From JAHELQ01 sp964491915 (lineage in GTDB: Bacteria > Acidobacteriota > Aminicenantia > UBA2199): DNA of 64,000 nt. Within the stretch, counting starts at the first letter, position 1. Each line of letters opens with the position of its first letter. Position numbers and translations under genes: made by a program. Of this stretch, positions 7,997 to 15,637 are shown one piece after another. Where the stretch lies: NCBI GenBank assembly GCA_964491915.1, contig CAZBHS010000001.1, positions 62,001 through 126,000 of the forward strand. The letters are read 5' to 3'. The notes under the pieces were generated by a model, which saw nothing but the letters and a program-made list of their open reading frames with translations, searched no databases and was not told the origin of the DNA.

Positions 7997-9565
7997 TTAA
8001 GGAGCCAGCAATCCTTCACCTATTTCTTCGACTTTGTATTCGGAAATATTCCTTGCCTCTGGTGAAAATGCGATGCCAACAATCTTGAGAGGTCTGGTTT
8101 CAAGTAAAAAGCGTTGGAAGTATTTTCTTTCTTTGATTTGCTCGATCGCTTTTGCCGCGCTTCCGATTTTGAACTCCATGATGTATGTGTGCTGGGAGGT
8201 CTTGATGACAGCATCGATTCTACCGAAATTTGTTGCAACCTCAGCGGAGATCGACATTCCCGCCAACTGCAGTATGACGTAAACGATTGAATGATAGAAG
8301 GCTTCGATGTTTGCTGGGAATAGATGAAATGGGATAGAGGAAAATATCCACTGGAGAAGTTTTACAAATTCATCAATATTATCACTTTCCAGAGAGGTGA
8401 CCAATTGGTCGATGATTTTAGTATGGCTACTGATGTCTTTTTCGGTAAATTCTCTAAAAAGAAAGTGTATAAATGAATCGCGAACTTCTTTGTTTGGGTA
8501 GGATAGGACAAAGCGTTCACCCTCTTTTCGTTCTTCGCGGGACTTGATGGTGAGGTAGCCGGTTTGAAAAAGCAGCGGCACGATATCCAGGTGTTCCAGT
8601 TCGAAACTATCGAAAATATAGCTGTTGACCAATAGATATTCGAAGTCACTGACCATCGCGCTTTGTTGGCGGATCAATCTTGTCAAAAAAGTTGGAGTTC
8701 CGGTGGAGAACCAGTAATTGTCGAATCTGCCTTCGGCTAACAGGCTCAATATTGAAAAAGGATTGTAGACAAATGTTTTTCCATCCCAGGAATAGCCGTT
8801 GTACCAGGTCTTTAGTTTTATATACATGTCTTGCGAGCTTATGTTTTGGCTACTGGCAAGGGAGGGGAGACAGGAGCCGAAATAGTGATGCAGCTCTTCT
8901 TCTGTATAGCCGAAGAGACTGGAAAAGTGAGACGACAGAGTGATGTCTCTGAGGTTGTTTAGACCTGAAAAAACCGATACCCTGGAGAACTTGGACACAC
9001 CGGTTATAAAAGCGAATTGCAGGTATTCATCGGCGCTTTTGATGTTGGAATAGAAATTTCGTAAGATATTGCGGTTTTTAGCGGCATTATCGAGATCATC
9101 GACAAGATCCACTATAGGTTTGTCGTATTCGTCCACAAGGATAACCACCTTGTTGATGGAGGACAATTTGCGGATCAACTCTTTGAAGCGTTGGTCGTAT
9201 CCGTTTTGATGCAATTCAATACCGAAATCGGCGGCGTTTTGGTCAATCAGGTAATTAAGGCTATCGATCAATTCTTCGGGGGTCTCGTAGCGCAGGCCCA
9301 GAAAATCTATGTGAATGACAGGGTACTTATCCCAGTCGATCTTGTCATATATCCAGAGGTCCTTGAACAATTCTTTATTGCCGGAAAATATCTCTTTCAA
9401 GGTAGATAGGAGCAATGATTTTCCAAACCGTCGCGGCCGGGAAATAAAGTAGTATTTCCCGCCCTCCGCGAACAAGCGGTGAATGTCCTGGGTTTTGTCA
9501 ACATACAAATAACCTTCATTGATTAACCGGCTAAATGTCTGAATCCCTAACGGAAGATTTTTCAT
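7997..9565 (-). CDS. AAA-ATPase-like protein with PD-(D/E)XK domain (DUF1703 type)
   Basis: A 522-residue two-domain protein. The N-terminal ATPase (AAA-ATPase-like, PF09820 type) begins with LPLGIQTFSRLINEGYLYVDKT and has the P-loop-like RPRRFGKSLLLS near residues 43-54 and VDEYDKPI as the Walker B equivalent near 145. The C-terminal nuclease-fold domain (PDDEXK_9 type) shows GRIDAVI and YIMEFKI near residues 445-465, the D...ExK pattern. Such genes are abundant, often lineage-expanded, and their biological role is unsettled; a mobile or defence link has been suggested but is unproven. It sits where a DUF433 module has been cut short, consistent with acquisition. Confidence 0.88.
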   Translation of the reverse strand: MKNLPLGIQTFSRLINEGYLYVDKTQDIHRLFAEGGKYYFISRPRRFGKSLLLSTLKEIFSGNKELFKDLWIYDKIDWDKYPVIHIDFLGLRYETPEELIDSLNYLIDQNAADFGIELHQNGYDQRFKELIRKLSSINKVVILVDEYDKPIVDLVDDLDNAAKNRNILRNFYSNIKSADEYLQFAFITGVSKFSRVSVFSGLNNLRDITLSSHFSSLFGYTEEELHHYFGSCLPSLASSQNISSQDMYIKLKTWYNGYSWDGKTFVYNPFSILSLLAEGRFDNYWFSTGTPTFLTRLIRQQSAMVSDFEYLLVNSYIFDSFELEHLDIVPLLFQTGYLTIKSREERKEGERFVLSYPNKEVRDSFIHFLFREFTEKDISSHTKIIDQLVTSLESDNIDEFVKLLQWIFSSIPFHLFPANIEAFYHSIVYVILQLAGMSISAEVATNFGRIDAVIKTSQHTYIMEFKIGSAAKAIEQIKERKYFQRFLLETRPLKIVGIAFSPEARNISEYKVEEIGEGLLAP

Positions 9566-9604
9566 GGTTACATTATAGTATTAAACGATATTCTATACAA
9601 GATC

Positions 9605-9639
9605 CCCCTGGCGTTGGTTTTGACAACCAATGCCAGGGG
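9605..9639 (-). terminator. Long hairpin after the TRAP operon
   Basis: A 15-base stem (9605-9619 with 9625-9639) with one G-U pair and a five-base loop lies just after the tatQM stop. On the minus strand no T-tract follows, so it may terminate poorly or protect the transcript's 3' end. It also lies upstream of the DUF1703 gene start at 9565. Confidence 0.5.
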
Positions 9640-9656
9640 ATGTATGTGTGGGTATC

Positions 9657-11522
9657 TTATTTCAATAAGCTGAGGAGGCCGGTGGAGAGGTAGGGGATGT
9701 AGGTGATCAGGAGGACGGTGATGAACTGGATGAAGAAGAAGGGGAGGACGTCTTTGTAGATTTTTCCCATAGGTTCGTTGAAGCGGTAGGAGGCGAGGAA
9801 GAGGTTCAGGCCGACGGGGGGGGTGAGGTAGCCGAGCTCCATGTTGGCCAGGAAGATGATGCCCAGGTGGACCGGGTGGATGCCGAAGATGTTGCCTAAG
9901 GGGAGTATGAGGGGAACCACCACGAGAATGGCGGAGAAGATGTCCATGAAGCAACCGGTGATCAAGAGGGGCACGTTCAGGATCAGGAGGAAAATGTACT
10001 TGGAACTGATGTTGGCTTTGACCCATTCGGTCAAGTGCATCGGCACTTCGGCGTCAACGATGAAGTAGGAGAGGCCTTTGGCCAGGGCCAGAATGGTGAG
10101 GACGCCGCCGATGATAGGCAGGGCTTTGAGCATGACTTTTTGCAAGTCGCGGATTTTTAGGTCGCGGTTGATGAACACCTCGACAATGAGGGTGTAGATT
10201 AAAGCGACGGCCGCGCTTTCCACCAATGTGGTGAGGCCGCCGAAATAGCTGAGCAGGATCACCACCGGGAGCATAATCTCCCAGATGGATTCGAGAATCG
10301 CCTTGAGCGCGGTTTTGAGGTGGAACGATTGCTTTTCCACTTTGCGCTTTTTGGCGTAAATCACACTGAATATCACCAATGCCAGAACCATTACGAATCC
10401 CGGAACAATACCGCCGATAAACATGTCCTTGATGCTGACTTGCGCGGCCACGCCGTAAATGATGATAGGCAGGCTGGGGGGGAACAAGAGGCCGATACTG
10501 CCGGAGGCGGTCAACAAGCCGATACTGAATCTACGGTCGTATTTGCCTTCGATCAATACAAATGAGAGCAACGCTCCCAACGCCAGAATAGTGACGCCGG
10601 AGGCTCCGGTGAAGGTGGTGAAAAAGGTGCACACCAGGATGGCCATGATGGCGAGCCCGCCGGGGATCCAGGAAAAGAACGCCTGGAAGAGTTTGACCAA
10701 CCGTTCACCCGCTTTACTTTCGGACAATAGGAAGCCGGTGACGGTGAAGAGGGGGATGGCGGGGATGGAGTGGCTGATGAGCATCGAATAGGCTTCGTTG
10801 GGAATGACCTCCAGAGGTTCCGCCACCCGGGCGAACAACATAAAGGCGATGCCGCCGAGGACCACGAAAATCGGCGCCCCAAAAATGGCTCCCACAATCA
10901 AGAGAATGATCATCGGCACAGCGATGAAGCTATTGATGGATTGAATCGTTTCGACGAATGAGTATAAAAATTCAGGAACACTCTCGATCATGGCGCCCAG
11001 AATGTTGACCACAGGCTCGAACGCGACGATGGTGCCGAGCAGGATTCCTATCATCGCGATATAGCGGCCTGTGCCTTTATTGAGCCTGGTGATGAAGCGG
11101 ATGGCCATGACGGCGTAGCCGATGGCCATCACAAACCCGATATATTTGACTGGAATGGGTCCCACTTTGCGGGTGGGATCGAAGCCGTTCAGGATGAATG
11201 ACAATGACGCCCAGGCCAATGCTGTGGCGACCATGGCGGACAAGAGGGAGACGGCCACTTCGACCTGTGATTTATGGGGCTCGTGCAGCTTGAAATCCAA
11301 TGCCAGCGATAGATGCTCTTTCTCTCTGGATGTGATCATGCCGCCGACAAATGTTATCAGCAGCACCAGATGATGGGTGTATTCAGAGGAACTCGAAAGA
11401 CCGGTCTTGAACAGCCGCGCCACCACTTCGATGGTGGGAATCAACGCGATTAGAAGAATAAAGGCAAAGGCCAGCGCATTCTCGAAGCGGTGAAAGAAGT
11501 TTATGGTTTTTGACGTATTCAT
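9657..11522 (-). CDS. TRAP transporter fused small/large membrane subunits (TatQ-TatM)
   Basis: The 621-residue integral membrane protein fuses the DctQ-type small subunit (residues 1 to about 165, four hydrophobic segments) to the DctM-type large subunit (about 200-621). The DctM part has IPLFTVTGFLL, FTGASGVTILALGALL, TASGSIGLLFPPSLPIIIYG and the late ELGYLTPPVGLNLFLAS signature. The two halves together form the sodium-coupled secondary transporter that receives substrate from the binding protein. Its start overlaps the tatP stop by four bases. Fused QM subunits are a known TRAP variant, and the tatT neighbour makes this the TPR-dependent type described in Treponema. Substrate unknown. Confidence 0.92.
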   Translation of the reverse strand: MNTSKTINFFHRFENALAFAFILLIALIPTIEVVARLFKTGLSSSSEYTHHLVLLITFVGGMITSREKEHLSLALDFKLHEPHKSQVEVAVSLLSAMVATALAWASLSFILNGFDPTRKVGPIPVKYIGFVMAIGYAVMAIRFITRLNKGTGRYIAMIGILLGTIVAFEPVVNILGAMIESVPEFLYSFVETIQSINSFIAVPMIILLIVGAIFGAPIFVVLGGIAFMLFARVAEPLEVIPNEAYSMLISHSIPAIPLFTVTGFLLSESKAGERLVKLFQAFFSWIPGGLAIMAILVCTFFTTFTGASGVTILALGALLSFVLIEGKYDRRFSIGLLTASGSIGLLFPPSLPIIIYGVAAQVSIKDMFIGGIVPGFVMVLALVIFSVIYAKKRKVEKQSFHLKTALKAILESIWEIMLPVVILLSYFGGLTTLVESAAVALIYTLIVEVFINRDLKIRDLQKVMLKALPIIGGVLTILALAKGLSYFIVDAEVPMHLTEWVKANISSKYIFLLILNVPLLITGCFMDIFSAILVVVPLILPLGNIFGIHPVHLGIIFLANMELGYLTPPVGLNLFLASYRFNEPMGKIYKDVLPFFFIQFITVLLITYIPYLSTGLLSLLK

Positions 11523-12523
11523 TTCTTCTTGCTATTCCGGTATTCTTCCAGGCTCTGTTTCACCTGGGTGTAAATCTCCTGGGAAAACGCTTTGCCGACG
11601 AGGGCGTCCATTCCTTTGTCCGAATCCGCTTTCCATTTCGGCAGAGCGTCGTCGGGAAGCTGGTTGACGATGAGGCCGTGCTCTTTCATGGTTTCGATGG
11701 TCTCTATTTCCAATCTTTTGGTCTCGTCGTTGAGCTTTTTAGCCATGCGCACCGTCACTTTCATCATGTCCGCCTTGTATTTTTCAGGAATCCGTTTCCA
11801 GATATTCTCGGAGACCACAATGCCGCCGAACAAGGGGGCGATTTTCATGGAGCACATGTGGGGAGCCAGTGCGAAATACTGCCCGGATCCCGCCAGCAAC
11901 GGAGGCAGATAAAACGAGTCCACCATGCCGCTTTGGAGCGCCATCATCAAATCCTTCAAGTCATTGGGAACCACATGATAGCCCGACTTTTTCCAGGCTT
12001 GTTCCATTTTTGGCTCGCCGGTGGCAAACGAGAGTTTGTGCTTCTTCAAATCTTCTGGGTAGCGGACCGGGTTTTTTGAAAAAAAGTTGAGCCAGCCGGC
12101 TTTGGACCAGATGATCACCTGAAATCCTTTTTTCTTGATGGCGGCTTCGAAGGTGCCTTTCAGTTTGTTCAAAACAAAATCCAGTTCATCTTCGGAGTTG
12201 ATCAAAAAGGGAATGTTAAGGGCGTAGACGTCGTTGTGCAATTTGGTGAGGCCGCGATTGGTGAGTACGGCGCCGCCAAGGGTGCCCACCCGCATTTTGC
12301 GGATCATATCCTCTTCGTTGCCCGCGATGCCGCCGGCATATATTTTCAATTGGACCGCGCCGTTGGTGATCTGCTTCCATTCCCGTCCCAATTCTTTCAA
12401 GGCTTTGTCCCAGGGGGAACGGGCCGGGGCGATGCTGCCGATTTTGATGGTGACAGCCAGTGTCGATACCGGCAACAGGATCAACAATGTCAATAACAAT
12501 GCGATGGTTTTATTAAACTTCAT
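11519..12523 (-). CDS. TRAP transporter periplasmic binding protein (DctP/TatP)
   Basis: A 334-residue exported solute-binding protein. Residues 1-23 are a clear signal sequence ending near STLA-V. The mature part begins with the DctP hallmark TIKIGSIAPARSPWDKALKELGREW and has GNEEDMIRKMRVGTLGGAVL, IPFLI and LQSGMVDSFYLPPL, all typical of the family. The ligand cannot be read from sequence. The position normally occupied by a carboxylate-binding arginine stretch reads GEPKMEQAW, so a non-carboxylate ligand is possible. Its start lies inside tatT (11-base overlap) and its stop inside tatQM, so the three genes are tightly coupled. Confidence 0.92.
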   Translation of the reverse strand: MKFNKTIALLLTLLILLPVSTLAVTIKIGSIAPARSPWDKALKELGREWKQITNGAVQLKIYAGGIAGNEEDMIRKMRVGTLGGAVLTNRGLTKLHNDVYALNIPFLINSEDELDFVLNKLKGTFEAAIKKKGFQVIIWSKAGWLNFFSKNPVRYPEDLKKHKLSFATGEPKMEQAWKKSGYHVVPNDLKDLMMALQSGMVDSFYLPPLLAGSGQYFALAPHMCSMKIAPLFGGIVVSENIWKRIPEKYKADMMKVTVRMAKKLNDETKRLEIETIETMKEHGLIVNQLPDDALPKWKADSDKGMDALVGKAFSQEIYTQVKQSLEEYRNSKKK

Positions 12524-13499
12524 TCTCTTCCTCCTCCATATTCATTTTTTTATCTGAGTCTTCGTCTTTTGGTCCCGCCTCCAGAAAAAAGTCCCCAAGA
12601 TGTTCCAGCAACCACCGGGCTTTGCGATGATCCAGGGTGTGCACCAGGCGGTTGTCGGGATCTGTGTCGGGATCCATTTTCAATACTTGCTTCAGCAGAG
12701 TGGTGAACTCTTTGAGGTTTTGCTCCTGGACCGATACAGTTGTAGCCAAAGATACATAAGCGGATGTTGATTTGCCGTTGGATGCTTCTTTGGCTTTCTT
12801 GAAATGTTGGCGCGCCTTGGTGAAATCTCCCCCCATATAGTCGGGCATGGAGCCGTAATAGAGCACATAAAATTCATGGATGGCGCCGTTGCCGAAGCCC
12901 GGTTCCAATTCGAGAATCCGTTCCATGATTGCCGCTGCCTGCGGAACCGTGAGTCCCAGCTTCATATCGAAGGGATCGATGGCGAACGCCCCCAACCATC
13001 CGGCTGCCGCCCAGTACATCATGGGCACATCGTCTTTGGTCATGGAGCCCAATGCCAGCGGATATTCTTTTTTGAACAAATGGTCCTTGAAGCCTTTGTG
13101 CTTTTGGTCAAGCGCGTCGAGCAAGATGTCGCGTCCCCGCAAATAGAGGTTTTTGGCCCGCTTGAACATGAACTCCTGTTTTTTGTATTCATCCTCCGTC
13201 AGCATGCTGGCGGGGGTGTGGATAAAGGCGTTGGCGTACATGACATAAATGCTGCCGGTTTTTAACTTCAATCCATCGTGATGGGGGATCGATACCATCA
13301 AGCTCTCATACATCTTGATGGCGAACGGCAGGGCCGCGCCCACCAATTCGGGATCGTTATCCCCTGTAAACACAGCGCCACCTTCGGGCGCCGACAGGAT
13401 ATTGGCCACTTTGTTCATCGCCAACTTATTGATGGAGCAGGACACATTGGTTAATAATGCCAGGATCACGGCCATATAAATTAAACTGTATCGTTTCAT
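12513..13499 (-). CDS. tatT: TatT-family TPR lipoprotein of the TRAP system
   Basis: A 328-residue protein with a signal peptide and Cys21 (NVSC) as a probable lipid-attachment site. The start INKLAMNKVANILSA...FTGDNDPELVGAALPFAIKMYESL is characteristic of the TRAP transporter TatT component family (Treponema Tp0956 type), in which TPR-like helices form a trimer with a central hole that docks the binding protein. The context is decisive: the binding protein and fused membrane subunits follow with overlaps. The acidic tail (EDSDKKMNMEEEENEV) is unusual. A ribosome site AAAGGAG precedes the ATG. It is the first gene of the operon, and TATAAT-like sequence lies near 13565-13580 on the minus strand. 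Confidence 0.9.
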   Translation of the reverse strand: MKRYSLIYMAVILALLTNVSCSINKLAMNKVANILSAPEGGAVFTGDNDPELVGAALPFAIKMYESLMVSIPHHDGLKLKTGSIYVMYANAFIHTPASMLTEDEYKKQEFMFKRAKNLYLRGRDILLDALDQKHKGFKDHLFKKEYPLALGSMTKDDVPMMYWAAAGWLGAFAIDPFDMKLGLTVPQAAAIMERILELEPGFGNGAIHEFYVLYYGSMPDYMGGDFTKARQHFKKAKEASNGKSTSAYVSLATTVSVQEQNLKEFTTLLKQVLKMDPDTDPDNRLVHTLDHRKARWLLEHLGDFFLEAGPKDEDSDKKMNMEEEENEV

Positions 13500-13764
13500 C
13501 TCTAAATTCTCCTTTTTTCTCTCTAGCCTTGATAATTGTCTAATAATATATCAGCAAAATTTAATCTACATTATACTATATTTTCCGAAAAACGCGAATG
13601 TTTCACAAGGATTCCGGGAAAAAAATGAGAGCTTTGAGGCGGCTCTTCAATTATCAAAAAAATGGTGGCATTAAAATTCTCTTTATATTATAATTCAAAT
13701 TACGAGCGTTAGATCAAAGTGCCGCGGGCAGGGATTCACTTAAAATTTCTAGGGAGGATATATT

Positions 13765-13971
13765 ATGAAACCAAAAAAAATCAAATTAAAAAAAGTTACT
13801 ATTTCGAATTTAAATTCCAGAGATCTGAATACAATCAAGGCAGGTGGCGATCATACAGTCGCGTCCTGCTCGATCACCGTCATTAATTGCTTAACCAATG
13901 AGACGTGCACGGTGTTGCCTTTATGCGAGTGTAGTTTGCTCTGCACCAAGACATGCATAACAATTCCGTAA
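13765..13971 (+). CDS. Class I lanthipeptide-type precursor peptide
   Basis: A 68-residue precursor with a basic leader (KIKLKKVTISNL) ending in AGG at residues 26-28, matching the lant_leader_L1a style known from Bacteroidetes class I lanthipeptides. The core, residues 29-68, has seven cysteines (35, 42, 48, 54, 56, 60, 64) and eleven Ser/Thr, with many Ser/Thr a few residues before a Cys (for example S57-C60 and T61-C64). That is what lanthionine ring formation needs. A GGGAGG ribosome site precedes the ATG. The LanC cyclase gene lies convergent 107 bases downstream. No LanB dehydratase, protease or exporter is in the window. Ring pattern and activity are unknown. Confidence 0.85.
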   Translation: MKPKKIKLKKVTISNLNSRDLNTIKAGGDHTVASCSITVINCLTNETCTVLPLCECSLLCTKTCITIP

Positions 13972-14077
13972 CGGAAGAGACATTTCATTAATCACTGTAT
14001 CATAACTTGAACTGAAGCCCGCCTGCGGCATTTAGTCTTGATGGTATACATCAGGGGCCTTATGATTGTTTTTTTTC

Positions 14078-15418
14078 CTATTTTTCGGTTGGACCGGCTG
14101 GGGATATGAGGAGGGTGCGGTCCCAGGCGGGGGGATGTGGGGAGAGGGCTGCGGTGAGGGCGAGACCGATGCCTGCCGCACCTTGAATGAATCCGGGGTC
14201 GTAGTGGAGTACCAACGCGCCGTCGTCGTTTTTTCCGTAACGGCTGAAGCCGGCGATACCATGTCCAGTTTGGCGAAGACTCCTGAGGTGTTTGAACCAT
14301 TTGACGGCTTCGTCTTTGAAGATTTCTTCGCCGGTGGCCTGGAAAAAGCGGTTGTAGATGTGGGCGATACCGGCTGCGCCGTGGCAGAGGGTGGGGTCGA
14401 AGAATGTGATGTGTTGGGAAGGATCTTGTAGGGATTGAATGGAAGCTTTTGCGGCGTCAATGGCTTCGTTTTTCCAGAGGGTTTCGCCGGTGCACTGGGC
14501 GGCAGATAGAATGGCGGCCGCTGTTCCGAGATTACTATGGCACCAGCCCACTGTGTTGGTGGTAATTGGTTTATGGTCAATGGGGGTGAGGTAATGGGGG
14601 AAGGTTTTATGCAAACCCGGTTGGGAGCGGCGACTGGGGAGTAGTAGGTCTATAGCCTGGGGTAGGTAATAACCGATGGCGCTCTCGCTGATTCCCAAAC
14701 GATAGGCGCTGGCGAAAAAAGAGACCACTCCCGCCATGCCGTGTGCCACCCCAAGGTCGTAATAGCCATCGGGATAAACGCTGTGAGTCTGAAAACGCAT
14801 GATCTCAGGAGGGGTGAACCAACCGATACCGTTTTCCACCGCATTGCCCCACAATGCGAGGAATTCTATTAGAAATTCAAGCAAGCCCTTTGCCGATGGG
14901 AGTGGATACCGTTCCAGAGCATAGACTCCAAGGCCGACGCAACCGGACCATAAATCGTATTTTTCCGGTTCTTTGTAAAACTCCCTGAGCATATGGTCGA
15001 TTTCTTCGTTCGAGTCGCAGTTGGGATCGAGTTCTTCAGCGTTGTATATCATTTTCTTCAAGTGCTCTACCGTCCAGGCGATTCCAGTAAAGCCCTGGAA
15101 CAACCCTTCGGGAAAATCAACGGACTCGAGGGCGTCGCAGGCTTTGTTCAGGAATTGGTCGGCCAATGATTTGTAGTCAGGCTCCGCGTCTTGAAGTTGC
15201 GCCAGATAGGCGTAGAAGAGCGCGATGCCGGAGGAACCGAATGCCAGAGAGGCGCCTTTCGCTACCCGGAAAGGTTCGGCGTTGTGCTTTTTGTCCGGTA
15301 TCCAGGCGGGGGGGGGAGTTTTTAAAACTTCCGCGATATCGTGTAAAATTGCTTGCGTCTCCTCCGCTTCGGAGCCGGTTAAAATGGGTATCCATTGTTT
15401 AACAGTGTGTTTCATCAT
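14078..15418 (-). CDS. LanC-like lanthionine cyclase
   Basis: A 446-residue LanC-family protein. LanC proteins are zinc-dependent alpha/alpha barrels that catalyse addition of cysteine thiols to dehydrated Ser/Thr. The three zinc ligands are present: Cys293 in GWCHSNLG and Cys345-His346 in LCHGAAGIAH, spaced much as in nisin cyclase. The repeating barrel motifs include SLAFGSSGIALFYA, LFQGFTGIAW, SGCVGLGVYAL, VAHGMAGVVSFF and GFIQGAAGIGLALT. It is convergent with the lanthipeptide precursor gene, so it is not in the same transcript. A GGGAGG lies about 25 bases before the ATG, too far for a normal ribosome site, so the start is slightly uncertain. Confidence 0.93.
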   Translation of the reverse strand: MMKHTVKQWIPILTGSEAEETQAILHDIAEVLKTPPPAWIPDKKHNAEPFRVAKGASLAFGSSGIALFYAYLAQLQDAEPDYKSLADQFLNKACDALESVDFPEGLFQGFTGIAWTVEHLKKMIYNAEELDPNCDSNEEIDHMLREFYKEPEKYDLWSGCVGLGVYALERYPLPSAKGLLEFLIEFLALWGNAVENGIGWFTPPEIMRFQTHSVYPDGYYDLGVAHGMAGVVSFFASAYRLGISESAIGYYLPQAIDLLLPSRRSQPGLHKTFPHYLTPIDHKPITTNTVGWCHSNLGTAAAILSAAQCTGETLWKNEAIDAAKASIQSLQDPSQHITFFDPTLCHGAAGIAHIYNRFFQATGEEIFKDEAVKWFKHLRSLRQTGHGIAGFSRYGKNDDGALVLHYDPGFIQGAAGIGLALTAALSPHPPAWDRTLLISPAGPTEK

Positions 15419-15637
15419 ATGCTCAATTCACCGTCGCTGAAAATTACCTCCCATGCGATAAACAGCTTAGCGTCATTCCTCCTCTTATTATCTCCATCTT
15501 TAACTATATAGTAACCGGTTTTATTTTAGACAAATCCGATTCCAATTGCAACTATTTTTGTGTGAAAAATAAAAATGGCCTCTTAGCGGTCGTCTGGATT
15601 TCTCAAAGCTGTGGTTCCGGCTCAAAAGTAGTTGATA

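Noticed and set aside
9605..9639. Inverted repeat as a transposon end
   Set aside because: It is a single compact hairpin at an operon end without a partner or target duplication.
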